DNA from: Brevundimonas sp. NIBR10
GTDB lineage: Bacteria > Pseudomonadota > Alphaproteobacteria > Caulobacterales > Caulobacteraceae
DNA length: 64,000 nucleotides
NCBI RefSeq assembly: GCF_027912515.1
Contig: NZ_CP115464.1
Span: 3,892,501-3,956,500, forward strand
Reading direction: 5' to 3'
Every line of letters begins with the position of its first letter. Position 1 is the stretch's first letter. The notes beneath the pieces were generated by a model that ran no database searches, was not told the DNA's origin, and worked only from the letters and a program-made list of their open reading frames with translations. Shown here in pieces: positions 7,658 through 18,432 of the stretch. A program made the position numbers and the translations under genes.

Positions 7658-7674
7658 AATGTAAGGCTTACATT
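7658..7674. promoter_or_regulatory. Palindromic operator candidate for the XRE pair
   Basis: AATGTAA-GGC-TTACATT is a perfect 7-bp inverted repeat starting 19 bases upstream of the 7639 membrane gene, in the divergent region facing the 7720 methyltransferase. Another TTACA-like half (TTACATTACAT) and CTGTAAG follow. Position and symmetry fit an autoregulatory site of the XRE protein. Confidence 0.5.
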
Positions 7675-7719
7675 ACATCAGGCTTTTGTCGAGTCAACCT
7701 CACTTTCTGTAAGGACCGC

Positions 7720-8382
7720 ATGACTTTGTCAGAGCGAATTTCCGCCCCCCGGGCCTTCATCCTGGCCAACACCCGACTACAGGCCGTGCCCCATGCGCCG
7801 CAGATCTCGCTGTGGCTGGCCGACGAGGTCACGCCCATCTGGCGGATGACCGAAGAAGAACTGGGCGAAATCGGCCTGCCCCCGCCGTTCTGGGCCTTCG
7901 CCTGGTCTGGCGGCCAGGGACTGGCGCGGTATCTGCTGGATCATCCCGATGAGGTCGCGGGACGATCCGTGATCGATTTTGCCACGGGTTCGGGCCTGGT
8001 CGGGATCGCGGCGATGATGGCCGGGGCGATGTCGGTTCTGGGGGCCGACATCGATCCCTTCTGCGGCGCGGCGGTCGCTCTCAATGCCGAGGCCAACGGG
8101 GTCGAGATGGCCTTCACCGACCGCGACCTGCTGGACGCGCCGCCGCCGCAGGTCGATGTCATCTGCGCCGGCGACGTCTGCTATGAAAAGCCGATGACCG
8201 AACGGGTGCTGGCCTGGCTGGGTGCGGCGCGGGCGAACGGAACGCGCGTCTTGATCGGCGACCCGCACCGCACCTATTTCCCCAAGTCCGGCCTGGAACT
8301 GCTGGCCGAGTATCAGGTGCCCACCACCCGCGAGCTCGAGGATTTCGCCATCAAACGCTCCAGCGTCTGGGCCCTGCCGTGA
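7720..8382 (+). CDS. Class I SAM-dependent methyltransferase, protein-methyltransferase-like
   Basis: A 220-residue Rossmann methyltransferase. VIDFATGSGLVGIAAMMAGA is the SAM-binding motif I, followed by an acidic loop (GADIDP) and the motif IV-like VDVICAGDVCYEKP. The overall pattern (PPPFWAFAWSGGQGLARYL before motif I; GDPHRTYF near the end) resembles the ETF-beta lysine methyltransferase/PrmA-like group, which methylates proteins. An etfB gene is present in the window at 33.2 kb but not adjacent. The exact substrate is inference. The stop overlaps the far-upstream ATG (8379) of the next frame. Confidence 0.75.
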   Translation: MTLSERISAPRAFILANTRLQAVPHAPQISLWLADEVTPIWRMTEEELGEIGLPPPFWAFAWSGGQGLARYLLDHPDEVAGRSVIDFATGSGLVGIAAMMAGAMSVLGADIDPFCGAAVALNAEANGVEMAFTDRDLLDAPPPQVDVICAGDVCYEKPMTERVLAWLGAARANGTRVLIGDPHRTYFPKSGLELLAEYQVPTTRELEDFAIKRSSVWALP

Positions 8383-8432
8383 GCCTGTACGGTCACGCTT
8401 GGACTTCCGCTGACCCGGCCCATATGCCCTGT

Positions 8433-8804
8433 ATGAGCCGCTCGATCGCCCTCGCCGTCGCCCTGATCGCCCTGGCCGGGCCAGTGTCGGCCCAAGTCTA
8501 TCCCTATAGCCCGGCGGGTCGCCCCGACCTGACCACCGGTGACATCCATCGCTACGAGATGGACCGACTTCGGAACCAGGCCGACCGCAGTCAGGCCCTG
8601 GCCCAATCGCAGTCGGCCCAGACCCGGGCCACGATCCAGTCGCTTCAGGCCCGACGCCAGCCACCGCTGGACCTGCCCGAAGCCCGTCGCCCGCTGACGC
8701 TCGAGGAAGCCCGTCAGGCCCGTCAGGCCGCCGAGGCCCGTAGCGGTGCCGTGGTCCGCTCCACCACCCAGATCGACACCTGGCTGGACCGACGCCCGCA
8801 ATAG
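8433..8804 (+). CDS. Small secreted protein of unknown function, Gln/Arg-rich
   Basis: About 123 residues from the ATG at 8433, chosen because it starts a clean signal peptide (MSRSIALAVALIALAGPVSA, cleavage before QVYPYS). The mature part is hydrophilic and helical in character, with repeated Gln, Ala and Arg (QSQSAQTRATIQSLQARR, LEEARQARQAAEAR), suggesting a coiled coil. No family recognised. An ATG at 8424 would add only three residues. Confidence 0.6.
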   Translation: MSRSIALAVALIALAGPVSAQVYPYSPAGRPDLTTGDIHRYEMDRLRNQADRSQALAQSQSAQTRATIQSLQARRQPPLDLPEARRPLTLEEARQARQAAEARSGAVVRSTTQIDTWLDRRPQ

Positions 8805-8881
8805 CCGTGGTCCCCACGCCGCATCCCTTTCCTTCAACGCGCGTTCCGGCCTAGCTTGAGGGCCAACGGAGGGACGACATC

Positions 8882-9730
8882 ATGCGCTGGGAAGGTGGAG
8901 AACGCGGTGGCGGCGTCGAGGATCGGCGTGGCCTGGGCGGCGGCGTCGCGGCGGGCGGCGGCCTGGTCGGGCTGGTGCTGGCAGCGGCCGGATACCTGTT
9001 CTTCGGCATCGACCCCTCTACCACCCAGCAGGTCGTCAGCCAGTTCGGGCCTGCCACAGCCCAGCAGGAAGGCACCGTCGGAACCCCCGAGGATCAGGCC
9101 GGACTGTTCGTCGATGTCGTCGGCGAAAACGTCAACGACGTCTGGGCCGAAAAGCTGAACGGCTATCGCAAGCCCAACGTCGTCATCTACACCCAGGGCA
9201 CCCCGACCGGCTGCGGCTATGGCCAAGCGGCCATGGGGCCGTTCTACTGCCCGAGTGACCAGACCATCTATCTGGACCTGAATTTCTGGCAGGAGATGGA
9301 GACCCAGTTGGGCGCATCCGGCGCTGACTTCGCCCGCGCCTATGTGATCGCCCACGAGTTCGGTCATCACGTCCAGACCCTGACCGGGGCCTCGCAACAG
9401 GCCGAGGAAAGCCAGCAGCGGGCCCGCAGCGAGGGCGAGGGCAATCGCTATTCGGTGGCGCTGGAGCTTCAGGCCGACTGCTATGCCGGGGTCTGGGCCG
9501 CCAATGCCGCCCAGGTCGGCAATGGCCAGGTCGTGGTCGAGGCCGGGGACATCGAGGAGGGCCTGCGCACCGCCTCCGCCATCGGTGACGACACCCTGCA
9601 ACAGCGCGGCGGGGGCCGGGTCTCGCCCGAAAGCTTCACCCACGGCTCATCGGCACAACGGATGGAATGGCTGCAACGCGGCTACCAGTCCGGCGACCCG
9701 GCGACCTGCGATACCTTCGCGGCGATGTAG
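8882..9730 (+). CDS. ypfJ: Neutral zinc metallopeptidase, YpfJ/KPN_02809 family
   Basis: A 282-residue membrane-anchored protein: a short Gly/Arg-rich N-terminus, one hydrophobic helix (about residues 22-42), then a zinc metallopeptidase domain. HEFGHH (about residues 158-163) supplies two zinc ligands and the catalytic Glu; ELQADCYAG supplies the downstream acidic ligand. The start [17 protein letters not shown] is the conserved beginning of this family. The family is widespread, but its substrate is unknown. It is flanked by a small secreted protein and by proB. Confidence 0.88.
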   Translation: MRWEGGERGGGVEDRRGLGGGVAAGGGLVGLVLAAAGYLFFGIDPSTTQQVVSQFGPATAQQEGTVGTPEDQAGLFVDVVGENVNDVWAEKLNGYRKPNVVIYTQGTPTGCGYGQAAMGPFYCPSDQTIYLDLNFWQEMETQLGASGADFARAYVIAHEFGHHVQTLTGASQQAEESQQRARSEGEGNRYSVALELQADCYAGVWAANAAQVGNGQVVVEAGDIEEGLRTASAIGDDTLQQRGGGRVSPESFTHGSSAQRMEWLQRGYQSGDPATCDTFAAM

Positions 9731-9806
9731 ACAACGGCTCTCGTCTTCAGCCACGCTGGTCCCGGCGCGCAGAATCCCGCGCTTGCTGCATCGCAACCTT
9801 GGCGGC

Positions 9807-10955
9807 ATGGTCCGCCGCGTGAAAATCTCGGCCTCGGAAACCCTGGGCGGCGCGCGCCGCATCGTCGTCAAGATCGGCTCCTCGCTGGTCGTGGACGCCG
9901 ACAGCCGTGCCCCGGCGAGCGCCTGGCTGGCCGCCCTGGCGCAGGACATCGCCGAACTTCGCGCCCGGGGCCGTGAGGTCATCGTGGTGTCGTCGGGGGC
10001 GGTGGCCCTTGGGCGCGGGCGGCTGGGCCTGGCCCGGAACGCGCGTCTGGACGAGAAACAGGCGGCGGCGGCGGTGGGGCAGTCGCTGTTGATGCAGGCC
10101 TGGGAGGCGGCCCTGGGGCCGCAATCCCTGACCCCGGCACAGGTCCTGCTGACCCGCGACGACACCGAACGCCGGCGGCGCTGGCTGAATGCGCGGGCCA
10201 CTCTGGACGCCCTGCTCAAGCTCGGCTGCATCCCCGTGGTCAATGAGAACGACACCGTCGCCACCGAGGAGATCCGGTATGGCGACAACGACCGGCTGGC
10301 GGCGCGGACGGCCCAGCTGGTGCGGGCGGACCTGCTGATCCTGCTGTCGGACGTTGATGGTCTGTACACCGCCGATCCGAGGAAGCACCCGGCGGCCAGC
10401 CATCTGGCCGTCATCGAGGCCCTGACTCCAAAGATCCTCGCCATGGCCGGCGGGGCGAACGCGGCCGCCGACGTCGGCACCGGCGGCATGGCGACCAAGC
10501 TGGAGGCGGCACGGATCGCCCGCTCGGCGGGATGCGCGACCCTGATCGTTTCGGGGCTGGAGCCGCATCCGCTCCGGGCGCTGGCGCAGGGCGCGAGGGC
10601 GACGCTGATTACCGCGCCCGCCACGCCTCTGGCCGCCTACAAGCAGTGGATCGCGGGCAGTCTGGAACCCGCCGGAGCCATCGCCATCGACGACGGCGCG
10701 GCCCAGGCCCTCGTCGGAGGACGCAGCCTGCTGGCCTCGGGCGTCCAACGGGTCGAGGGCCGGTTCGATCGGGGCGACTGCATCCGGGTGGTGGGCCTGA
10801 CGGGCGGCGCCCTCGGCGTCGGCCTCGCCGCCTATGCCGCGGATGAAATGGAGCGGATTCGCGGCCGCCATTCGGGCGAGATCGAGGGGCTGGTCGGATA
10901 CAAGGGGCCGGGCGTGGCCATACACCGCGACGATCTGGTACTGGACCGCCCATGA
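9807..10955 (+). CDS. proB: Glutamate 5-kinase
   Basis: About 382 residues. Phosphorylates L-glutamate, the first step of proline synthesis. The amino-acid kinase domain shows [10 protein letters not shown] (ATP loop), [34 protein letters not shown] and [14 protein letters not shown]; a C-terminal PUA domain follows (about residues 290-375, ending [19 protein letters not shown]). The start is the ATG at 9807 ([11 protein letters not shown]); the reading frame runs open further upstream but that part overlaps the metallopeptidase and carries no domain. The stop overlaps proA by four bases. Confidence 0.95.
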   Translation: MVRRVKISASETLGGARRIVVKIGSSLVVDADSRAPASAWLAALAQDIAELRARGREVIVVSSGAVALGRGRLGLARNARLDEKQAAAAVGQSLLMQAWEAALGPQSLTPAQVLLTRDDTERRRRWLNARATLDALLKLGCIPVVNENDTVATEEIRYGDNDRLAARTAQLVRADLLILLSDVDGLYTADPRKHPAASHLAVIEALTPKILAMAGGANAAADVGTGGMATKLEAARIARSAGCATLIVSGLEPHPLRALAQGARATLITAPATPLAAYKQWIAGSLEPAGAIAIDDGAAQALVGGRSLLASGVQRVEGRFDRGDCIRVVGLTGGALGVGLAAYAADEMERIRGRHSGEIEGLVGYKGPGVAIHRDDLVLDRP

Positions 10956-12238
10956 CTGTCCAGCCTCAGCAGACACAGTTCGACGTCGCCGCCGTGATGG
11001 CCGACATGGGCCGCCGCGCCCGTGCGGCCTCGGAGGCCGTGCGCCTGGCCTCGGCCGAAACGCGGTCGGCCGCGCTGAGCGCCATCGCCCAGGCCCTGCG
11101 CGCCCGTGCCGACTCGATCCTTCTGGCCAACGCCGCCGACGTCGCCCGCGCCCGGGCCAACGGCGTGACCGAGGCCCTCATCGACCGGCTGTCCCTGACG
11201 CCCGCCCGGATCGCCGCCATGGCCGATGCGGTGGACGAGGTCGCCGACTTTCCCGATCCGCTCGGCGTCGAGACCGCGCGCTGGACCCGGCCGAACGGAC
11301 TGGATTTCGCCAGGGTGCGCACCGCGCTGGGCGTGCTGGCCATCATCTACGAGAGCCGGCCCAATGTGACGGCCGACGCAGCGGCCCTGTGCATCCGCTC
11401 GGGCAATGTCGCCATCCTGCGCTGCGGCTCGGACTGCCTCGACAGTGCGCTGGCCATCCACGCGGCGGTGGTCGAGGGGCTGACGGCGGCGGGGCTGCCG
11501 GCCGACGCCGTGCAACTGGTCCCGACGCCGGACCGCGCGGCCGTCGGAGCCCTGATGACCGGACTGGACGGCTGCATCGACCTTCTGATCCCGCGCGGCG
11601 GCAAGAGCCTGGTCGCCCGGGTCCAGGCTGAGGCACGGGTGCCGGTACTCAGCCACCTGGAAGGCCTGAACCACACCTATCTGCACGCGGCCGCCGACCT
11701 CGACATGGCCCGCGACATCGCCGTCAACGCCAAGATGCGGCGGGTCTCGGTCTGCGGCTCGACGGAGACGCTGCTGGTCGACGCCGAGGCCGCCGGTCGC
11801 CTGCTGCCGCCGGTGGCCCAGGCTCTGATCGCCGCCGGGTGCGAACTGCGCGGCGACGCTGCGGCGCAGGCCCTCGTGCCCGCCATGATCGCCGCCGAGG
11901 ACGCCGACTGGTCCACCGAATATCTGGCACCCATCCTGGCCGTGCGGATCGTGGACGGGCTGGACGCGGCGATCGCCCACATCCGCCGCTACGGCTCGGG
12001 CCATACCGAAGCGATCGTCACCGACGACGCCGAGGCCGCCACAACCTTCCTGAACGCCGTGGACAGCGCCATCGTCCTCTGGAACGCCTCGACCCAGTTC
12101 GCCGACGGTGGAGAGTTCGGCTTCGGGGGGGAGATCGGCATCTCGACCAGCCGCCTGCATGCACGCGGACCGGTCGGGGCCGAACAGCTGACCAGCTACA
12201 AATACGTGGTACGCGGGACCGGGCAGACCCGGCCTTAA
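10952..12238 (+). CDS. proA: Gamma-glutamyl phosphate reductase
   Basis: A 428-residue NADPH-dependent aldehyde-dehydrogenase-fold enzyme that reduces gamma-glutamyl phosphate to the semialdehyde, second step of proline synthesis. Visible landmarks are [19 protein letters not shown], the PRGGKSLV loop, and the catalytic Cys in [10 protein letters not shown] (about residue 269), plus the C-terminal [17 protein letters not shown]. Translationally coupled to proB by an ATGA overlap. No proC lies in the window. Confidence 0.95.
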   Translation: MTVQPQQTQFDVAAVMADMGRRARAASEAVRLASAETRSAALSAIAQALRARADSILLANAADVARARANGVTEALIDRLSLTPARIAAMADAVDEVADFPDPLGVETARWTRPNGLDFARVRTALGVLAIIYESRPNVTADAAALCIRSGNVAILRCGSDCLDSALAIHAAVVEGLTAAGLPADAVQLVPTPDRAAVGALMTGLDGCIDLLIPRGGKSLVARVQAEARVPVLSHLEGLNHTYLHAAADLDMARDIAVNAKMRRVSVCGSTETLLVDAEAAGRLLPPVAQALIAAGCELRGDAAAQALVPAMIAAEDADWSTEYLAPILAVRIVDGLDAAIAHIRRYGSGHTEAIVTDDAEAATTFLNAVDSAIVLWNASTQFADGGEFGFGGEIGISTSRLHARGPVGAEQLTSYKYVVRGTGQTRP

Positions 12239-12286
12239 GCTTCGCTTTCCCCACCTTTCGTTTCAGAGGGGTTGTGCCCTGTGCCC

Positions 12287-12302
12287 CCCGTCTTTAGACG
12301 GG
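12287..12302 (+). terminator. Short stem-loop between proA and the RraB-like gene
   Basis: CCCGTCT-TT-AGACGGG forms a 7-bp perfect inverted repeat 49 bases after the proA stop. No T-run follows. It could mark the end of proBA transcription. Confidence 0.4.
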
Positions 12303-12379
12303 CCGCTTAACCGACAACCTGAACGCCAGCGGCCGAGGCACACGCTTCGCCGGGGCCTTCGCGCGCGATGGAACGACCC

Positions 12380-12682
12380 ATGTCCGAGCAAGACGAGAAA
12401 GACGCCGCCGTCCGCGCCTCGCTCGCCGTGCACGGCGATTCGGGCGTCACCCCGCGCCACACCCTGTTCTACTTCTACGGCGAGGGCGACCACGACGACC
12501 TGAACGAGGTCGCCCGCCGCGCCGGTTTCGTGACACGCGGTCAGGACGACATGACCGTACTCGAAACGACGATCCCTGTGGACGAGGCGTCCTTCGCCCC
12601 CGTCTCCGCCATGATGCAATCCTGGGCCGCGGCCTTCCAGCTCGACTACGACGGCTGGGAGTGCGCGGTCGTGACCCATTAA
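12380..12682 (+). CDS. Ribonuclease E inhibitor RraB family protein
   Basis: A 100-residue acidic protein (from the ATG at 12380; an ATG at 12368 would add MERP). The pattern fits the RraB/DUF1260 family: DTLYFYF-like HTLFYFYGEGDHDDLNEVARRAGF, then TVLETTIPVDEASFAPVSAMM and a Tyr/Asp-rich end DYDGWECAVV. In enterobacteria RraB binds RNase E and modulates its activity; that role is inferred here. It sits 15 bases before carB and may share a promoter with it. Confidence 0.75.
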   Translation: MSEQDEKDAAVRASLAVHGDSGVTPRHTLFYFYGEGDHDDLNEVARRAGFVTRGQDDMTVLETTIPVDEASFAPVSAMMQSWAAAFQLDYDGWECAVVTH

Positions 12683-12697
12683 GAAAAAGAGGCCGCG

Positions 12698-15600
12698 ATG
12701 CCCAAACGTACAGACTTGAAATCCATTCTGATTATCGGCGCGGGGCCCATTGTCATTGGGCAGGCATGCGAGTTCGACTACTCCGGAGTCCAGGCGTGCA
12801 AGGCGCTGAAGGCCGAGGGATATAGGGTCATCCTGGTCAACTCCAACCCGGCCACGATCATGACCGATCCGGACATGGCCGATGCGACCTATATCGAGCC
12901 GATAACGCCGGAGTTCGTCGAGCGGATCATCGCCAAGGAACGGCCGGATGCCCTGTTGCCGACCATGGGCGGGCAGACGGCGCTGAATACGGCCCTGGCG
13001 CTGGATGCGTCGGGCGCTCTGGCGAAGTACGGCGTCGAGATGATCGGGGCCAAGGCCGAGGTCATCGACAAGGCCGAGGATCGCCAGAAATTCCGTGATG
13101 CCATGGACAAGCTGGGCCTGGAATCGCCTAGGTCCAAGGCGGCCCACTCGATGGAAGAGGCGCTGGAGGGGCTGGAGTTCGTCGGCCTGCCCGCCGTGGT
13201 CCGCCCGTCCTTCACCCTGGCCGGCACCGGCGGCGGCATCGCCTTCAACCGCGAGGAGTTCGAGGAAATCGTCCTGCGCGGCCTGGACCTGTCGCCGACC
13301 ACCGAGGTGCTGATCGAGGAATCCGTCCTGGGCTGGAAGGAGTACGAGATGGAGGTGGTCCGCGACACGGCGGACAACTGCATCATCATCTGCTCGATCG
13401 AGAACATCGACCCGATGGGCGTCCACACGGGCGACTCCATCACCGTGGCCCCTGCGCTGACGCTGACCGACAAGGAATATCAGCGGATGCGGACCGGCTC
13501 GATCAACGTGCTGCGCGAGATCGGGGTCGAGACCGGCGGATCCAACGTGCAGTGGGCGATCAATCCCGCCGACGGCCGGATGGTCGTGATCGAGATGAAC
13601 CCGCGCGTGTCGCGGTCCTCGGCCTTGGCGTCCAAGGCCACCGGCTTCCCGATCGCCAAGGTCGCGGCCCGTCTGGCCGTCGGATACACCCTGGACGAGC
13701 TCAAGAACGACATCACCATGGTCACGCCGGCCTCGTTCGAGCCGAGCATCGATTATGTCGTGACCAAGATTCCGCGCTTCGCCTTCGAGAAATATCCGGG
13801 GTCCGAACCCCTGCTGGGCACATCGATGAAGTCGGTGGGCGAGGTCATGGCCATCGGGCGGACCTTCCAGGAATCGATGCAGAAGGCCCTGCGCGGGCTT
13901 GAAACCGGCCTGTCGGGTTTCGACGAGATCGAGATCGACGGCATGGCCGACGTCGCCGACGACGCCTCGGCCCGCGCCGCCGTGATCCGGGCCCTGGGCC
14001 AGCCGACGCCCGACAGGATCCTGGTCATCGCCCAGGCCTTCCGCCACGGCCTGTCGGTCGAGGAGGTCAACGCCGCCTGTTCCTATGAACCGTGGTTCCT
14101 GCGCCAGATCGCCGACATCGTGCGCGAGGAAGGCCATGTCAGGGTCAAGGGATTGCCGACCGAGTCGACCGAGTTCCGCAAGCTGAAGTCCAAGGGATTC
14201 TCCGACGCGCGCCTCGCCACCCTGACCGGCACGACCGAGAAAGCCGTGCGCAAGGCGCGTCGCGACCTGTCGGTCCGGCCCGTGTTCAAGCGCATCGACA
14301 CCTGCGCCGCCGAATTCGCCTCGGCCACCGCCTATATGTATTCGACCTATGAGACCGGCGCGCTGGGCCAGATTCCCGAGTGCGAGTCCGAGCCTACGTC
14401 ATTGAAAAAGGCCATCATTCTGGGTGGCGGGCCGAACCGGATCGGGCAAGGAATTGAGTTCGATTATTGCTGCTGTCACGCGGCGTTTGCGTTCGCGGAC
14501 ATCGGCGTCGAGTCGATCATGGTCAACTGCAACCCCGAGACCGTGTCGACCGACTATGACACCTCCGACCGGCTGTATTTCGAGCCCCTTACGGCCGAGG
14601 ACGTGCTGGAGCTGATCGAGGTCGAGCGGTCGAAGGGCGAGCTGATCGGCTGCGTCGTGCAGTTCGGCGGCCAGACCCCGCTGAAGCTGGCCCACGCCCT
14701 GCACGAGGACGGCATCCCCATCCTGGGCACCAGTCTGGACTCCATCGACCTGGCCGAGGACCGCGAGCGGTTCCAGCAGATGCTGCAGTCGATCAACCTG
14801 CAACAACCGCCCAACGGCCTGGCCCGCTCGGCCCAGGAAGCCGCCGACAAGGCGGACGAGGTCGGGTACCCGGTTGTGCTGCGCCCATCCTACGTGCTGG
14901 GCGGGCGCGGCATGATGATTGTCCACGATCGCGAGCAGCTGGACCGCTATGTCGGCGAGGCGATGCGGGTCTCGGGCGACGATCCGGTCCTTATCGACCA
15001 TTATCTGAACCGCGCCACCGAGGTGGATGTGGACGCCATCTGCGACGACGAGACCGTCTTCGTGGCGGGGGTACTGGAGCATATCGAGGAAGCCGGGGTG
15101 CACTCGGGCGACAGCGCCTGTTCGATGCCGCCCTTCTCGCTGTCCCCCGCCATCATCGCCGAGCTGAAGCGCCAGACCGAGGCCATGGCGCGGGCGCTCA
15201 AGGTGCGCGGCCTGATGAACGTGCAGTTCGCGATCGAGGAGCCCCATTCGGCCGAGCCCCGCATCTTCGTTCTGGAAGTGAACCCGCGCGCCTCGCGCAC
15301 CGTGCCCTTCGTGGCCAAGACGATCGGCGAACCGGTCGCCTCCATCGCCGCCAAGGTGATGGCGGGCGTGCCGCTCAAATCCTTCGGCCTGGCCGACAAG
15401 CCGTACGACCATATCGCGGTCAAGGAAGCCGTCTTCCCGTTCGCGCGGTTCGCGGGCGTCGACATTATCCTGGGCCCCGAGATGCGGTCGACCGGCGAGG
15501 TCATGGGCCTGGACTGGAAGCGCGACGGCGAGGCCGATATGGCCCCCGCCTTCGCCCGCGCCTTCGCCAAGTCCCAGATCGGCGGCGGGACAACCCTGCC

Positions 15601-15994
15601 CACGACCGGCTGCGCCTTCGTCAGCGTCAAGGACGACGACAAACCCTTCATCAAGGAGGCCGTCGCCGGCCTGATCGCCCAGGGCTTCAAGGTCATCGCC
15701 ACCGGGGGCACCGCGACCTATCTGGCCGAACAGGGTCTGGCCGTGACCCCGGTCAAGAAGGTGCTGGAAGGCCGCCCCAACATCGTCGACGCCATGAAGA
15801 ACGGCGACGTCCAGCTGGTCTTCAACACCACCGACGGCAAACAGGCGTTGCAGGACTCGTTCAGCCTGCGCCGCACCGCCCTGATGATGAAGATCCCCTA
15901 CTACACCACGGCGGCAGGGGCCCTGGCGGCGTCGCAAGGCATCGCGGCGATCAAGGCCGGCGAGCTGGATGTGAAGGCGATCCAGGAATACTGA
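12698..15994 (+). CDS. carB: Carbamoyl-phosphate synthase large subunit
   Basis: A 1098-residue synthetase making carbamoyl phosphate for arginine and pyrimidines from bicarbonate, glutamine-derived ammonia and ATP. Both homologous halves are complete: each has a GxGP(N)xIGQ..EFDYS start ([19 protein letters not shown] near residue 12; [21 protein letters not shown] near 575), an ATP-grasp domain with EMNPR/EVNPR metal loops, and an allosteric MGS domain at the C-terminus ([17 protein letters not shown]). The small subunit carA is not adjacent. Preceded closely by the RraB-like gene. Confidence 0.97.
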   Translation: MPKRTDLKSILIIGAGPIVIGQACEFDYSGVQACKALKAEGYRVILVNSNPATIMTDPDMADATYIEPITPEFVERIIAKERPDALLPTMGGQTALNTALALDASGALAKYGVEMIGAKAEVIDKAEDRQKFRDAMDKLGLESPRSKAAHSMEEALEGLEFVGLPAVVRPSFTLAGTGGGIAFNREEFEEIVLRGLDLSPTTEVLIEESVLGWKEYEMEVVRDTADNCIIICSIENIDPMGVHTGDSITVAPALTLTDKEYQRMRTGSINVLREIGVETGGSNVQWAINPADGRMVVIEMNPRVSRSSALASKATGFPIAKVAARLAVGYTLDELKNDITMVTPASFEPSIDYVVTKIPRFAFEKYPGSEPLLGTSMKSVGEVMAIGRTFQESMQKALRGLETGLSGFDEIEIDGMADVADDASARAAVIRALGQPTPDRILVIAQAFRHGLSVEEVNAACSYEPWFLRQIADIVREEGHVRVKGLPTESTEFRKLKSKGFSDARLATLTGTTEKAVRKARRDLSVRPVFKRIDTCAAEFASATAYMYSTYETGALGQIPECESEPTSLKKAIILGGGPNRIGQGIEFDYCCCHAAFAFADIGVESIMVNCNPETVSTDYDTSDRLYFEPLTAEDVLELIEVERSKGELIGCVVQFGGQTPLKLAHALHEDGIPILGTSLDSIDLAEDRERFQQMLQSINLQQPPNGLARSAQEAADKADEVGYPVVLRPSYVLGGRGMMIVHDREQLDRYVGEAMRVSGDDPVLIDHYLNRATEVDVDAICDDETVFVAGVLEHIEEAGVHSGDSACSMPPFSLSPAIIAELKRQTEAMARALKVRGLMNVQFAIEEPHSAEPRIFVLEVNPRASRTVPFVAKTIGEPVASIAAKVMAGVPLKSFGLADKPYDHIAVKEAVFPFARFAGVDIILGPEMRSTGEVMGLDWKRDGEADMAPAFARAFAKSQIGGGTTLPTTGCAFVSVKDDDKPFIKEAVAGLIAQGFKVIATGGTATYLAEQGLAVTPVKKVLEGRPNIVDAMKNGDVQLVFNTTDGKQALQDSFSLRRTALMMKIPYYTTAAGALAASQGIAAIKAGELDVKAIQEY

Positions 15995-16060
15995 GCGGGC
16001 TTCGCTAGGGGGCCCTGGGGGGTCCTCGACGGGCCGGGCGGTGTGTGCCATGCTACGGCC

Positions 16061-16474
16061 ATGACCGCCCGCACCGTCATCCGGGACTATGTGATCTGGA
16101 GCAAACACCTCCACGGCGATCTGACCCTTCCTGCCCGGATCGAGGCGCTGGAGCCCGGCGAGACGATCGAGCTGGCCGTGGACGGGGTGCCCGGAACCTG
16201 GGCGAAGATGGCGCGGGGCAAGGACGGCCGGACCACGCCCGGCATACGGCCCGTGGGGCGGGCACAGGCCTTCTGGCGCGAGCTGTATGAACACAGGCGG
16301 GGGAACGAGGTGTCGGTGAGGCCGGTCGAGGACGACGGACCCCTGATCTCGCCAACGACTGCACGAACGCCGGAGGCGCGGGAGGCTGCCATCCAACGCC
16401 TGTTCGCGCTGAGCGGGCGAGGGTTCATGTCCGACGGGACCCCGTGGACGCGAGATGAAATGAACGAGCGTTGA
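16061..16474 (+). CDS. Probable antitoxin partner of the PIN toxin, unknown family
   Basis: About 137 residues from ATG 16061 (MTARTVIRDYVIWSKHL). The N-terminal half looks like a small DNA/partner-binding region, the C-terminal half contains ARTPEAREAAIQRLFALSGRGF, a helical segment plausible for wrapping the toxin. It precedes the PIN-domain gene with a 4-base overlap, the usual antitoxin-toxin order. I do not recognise its family; the name rests on position. The alternative is an unrelated small gene cotranscribed with a PIN nuclease. Confidence 0.5.
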   Translation: MTARTVIRDYVIWSKHLHGDLTLPARIEALEPGETIELAVDGVPGTWAKMARGKDGRTTPGIRPVGRAQAFWRELYEHRRGNEVSVRPVEDDGPLISPTTARTPEAREAAIQRLFALSGRGFMSDGTPWTRDEMNER

Positions 16475-16923
16475 TCACGCTCGATTCCAATGTGCTGCTC
16501 TATATGACCGACAATCGCGACCCCGTGAAACGTGCGATCGCCTTTGATGTCGTTCGGTCACTGGCTATCGCCAGAACCCGGATTTCATTGCAGGTCGTCG
16601 GCGAAACGCAGAACATCCTGCGCAGGAAGTTCAAGAGATCGGCCCTCGAGGCGGCGACCGTCGGCCGCGAGATCGTTCAGGCGTTTGACCTGGTCTCGCC
16701 GACCGCCGCTGACGTGATGGTCGCACTCGATCATCTGGAAACCGGCCGCCTCAGCTATTGGGACGCGCTGTTGCTGTCCACCGTGGCGCGGGCCGGCTGC
16801 ACGGCCATGATGACCGAGGATCTGCAGGACGGGGCGGCGATCCTGGGCGTCGAGATCGTCAATCCATTCGCGGACGGCGGCCTGTCGGACCGGGCGAAGG
16901 CCCTGTTGGGATCGGCCGCCTGA
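16471..16923 (+). CDS. PIN-domain ribonuclease, VapC-like toxin
   Basis: A 150-residue PIN domain with the four acidic metal ligands expected: Asp5 (ITLDSNVLLY), Glu45 (VVGETQNILRRK), Asp98 (SYWDALLL) and Glu116/Asp117 (MMTEDLQDG). PIN toxins cleave RNA in the presence of Mg or Mn. The start is a TTG at 16471 within the TGA overlap of the upstream gene; the frame begins exactly with the conserved ITLDSN strand, leaving little doubt. Likely the toxin of a type II pair. Confidence 0.8.
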   Translation: MITLDSNVLLYMTDNRDPVKRAIAFDVVRSLAIARTRISLQVVGETQNILRRKFKRSALEAATVGREIVQAFDLVSPTAADVMVALDHLETGRLSYWDALLLSTVARAGCTAMMTEDLQDGAAILGVEIVNPFADGGLSDRAKALLGSAA

Positions 16924-17003
16924 GCCGGGGATTTGCAACGGGTGAGACTGTCGCCAGGACTGTAAGACGCCAACCCTGTGGTCGGGCCGTTGGAATAGGC
17001 ACC

Positions 17004-17030
17004 GAGGGCGGCCCGTCCGTTACCGCCCTC
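17004..17030 (-). terminator. Stem-loop at the end of lpd
   Basis: GAGGGCGG (17004) and CCGCCCTC (ending 17030) form an 8-bp stem that overlaps the lpd stop codon. No clear T-run on the minus strand. Candidate 3' hairpin of the bkd operon. Confidence 0.35.
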
Positions 17031-18432
17031 AGATGTGGATCGCGTGCCCGAGGGCCCTCAGCGTCGCCTCGTGGAAGGCCTCGCCCAGGGTTGGGTGGAC
17101 GTGGATAACGCCTGCCACATCTTCCAGCACCGCGCCCATTTCCAGCATCTGGGCGAAGCTGTTGGACAGTTCGGCGACGTGCTGGCCGACGGCCTGTACC
17201 CCCAGCAGTCGGTGATCGGCCTTTGACGCCAGAACGCGGACAAAGCCGCCGTCCTCGCCCGCCTCGATGGCGAGAGCCCGGCCGATGGCGGCCAGGGGGA
17301 AGACGGCGGTGATGACGTCGTCCCGGCCCTCGACATCCAGCGGGCCCAGACCTGCCGAGACGATTTCCGGCTCGGTGAAACAGACGGCGGCGATCGTCAC
17401 CGGATCGAAGCGCCGGTCATGCCCGGCAATGATCTCGGCGACCACCTCGCCCTGGGCCGAGCCCTTGTGCGCCAGCATCGGTTCGCCGGTCAGGTCGCCG
17501 ACGGCCCAGACGTTCTTCATGTTCGTCGCGCAGCGGTCGTCGATCTTCACGAACGGCCCGGCCATGGCGACGCCCATGTTTTCCAGACCCCAGCCCTTGG
17601 TCCGGGGGCGGCGCCCGACGGTGACCAGCACCTTGTCTGCCTCGAGTTGCAGCGGTTCGCCGTCCTTCGTCGTGACGTTCAGCTTGCCGTCCCCGAACCC
17701 GCCGGCGCGCGCCCCGAGATGCAGCTCGACGCCGTGGTTCGTCAGCCACTTCATCACCGGATCGGTCAGGGCCTTGTCGTAGAGCGGCAGGATGCGGTCG
17801 GCCATCTCCACGACCGCCACCTCTGCCCCCAGCTTGCGATAGGCGATGCCAAGCTCCAGCCCGATATAGCCGCCGCCGACCACGACCAGCTTGTTCGGCA
17901 CCGCGTCCAGCGACAGGGCCTCGGTCGAGGAGATCACGTCGCCCCCGAACGGCAGGAAGGGCAGTTCGACCGGCTCCGACCCGGTAGCCAGGATCACATG
18001 CTCAGCCGTGATGGTGATCGGCCCGTCGTCGGTCTCGACGCGGCAGGTCTTGGCGTCGGCAAAGGTCGCCCAGCCCTTGATGACCCTGACCTTCGCCTTC
18101 TTCAGGAGGGCGGCGACGCCGACGTTCAGCTTACGGACGATCCCGTCCTTCCAGGCCACGGTCTGGGCCAGATCGATCGCGGCCTGCGACGCCGTGATGC
18201 CCAGGGTGCCGTCCCCCGCCGCCTTGGCCACCGTCTCGAACTTGGCGGCCGCATGGATGATCGCCTTGGACGGGATGCAGCCGACGTTCAGACACGTCCC
18301 GCCGAGCCCCGCCGAGCCGTCCACCAGCACGGTGTCGAGACCGAGCTGGCCGCAGCGAATGCCGGCGACATAGCCGCCGGTGCCCGCGCCGATGATGAGG
18401 ACTTTGGTTTTGATCTGTTGGGTCTGGGTCAT
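17029..18432 (-). CDS. lpd: Dihydrolipoyl dehydrogenase (E3 of the bkd operon)
   Basis: About 467 residues from the ATG at 18432 ([10 protein letters not shown]); a longer in-frame start at 18474 would add a stretch overlapping the upstream gene. FAD/NAD-disulfide reductase: [16 protein letters not shown] (FAD), redox-active [26 protein letters not shown] (NAD), [14 protein letters not shown], and the C-terminal His-Pro HVHPTLGEA at the dimer interface. It reoxidises the lipoyl groups of E2. Last gene of the operon bkdA1-bkdA2-bkdB-hyp-hyp-lpd; its ATG overlaps the upstream stop. Confidence 0.93.
   Translation of the reverse strand: MTQTQQIKTKVLIIGAGTGGYVAGIRCGQLGLDTVLVDGSAGLGGTCLNVGCIPSKAIIHAAAKFETVAKAAGDGTLGITASQAAIDLAQTVAWKDGIVRKLNVGVAALLKKAKVRVIKGWATFADAKTCRVETDDGPITITAEHVILATGSEPVELPFLPFGGDVISSTEALSLDAVPNKLVVVGGGYIGLELGIAYRKLGAEVAVVEMADRILPLYDKALTDPVMKWLTNHGVELHLGARAGGFGDGKLNVTTKDGEPLQLEADKVLVTVGRRPRTKGWGLENMGVAMAGPFVKIDDRCATNMKNVWAVGDLTGEPMLAHKGSAQGEVVAEIIAGHDRRFDPVTIAAVCFTEPEIVSAGLGPLDVEGRDDVITAVFPLAAIGRALAIEAGEDGGFVRVLASKADHRLLGVQAVGQHVAELSNSFAQMLEMGAVLEDVAGVIHVHPTLGEAFHEATLRALGHAIHI

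Noticed and set aside
16043..16060. An upstream ATG (16043) for the antitoxin-like gene
   Set aside because: Adds MCHATA only; the downstream ATG is followed by the first plausible strand. Either is possible, but nothing depends on it.
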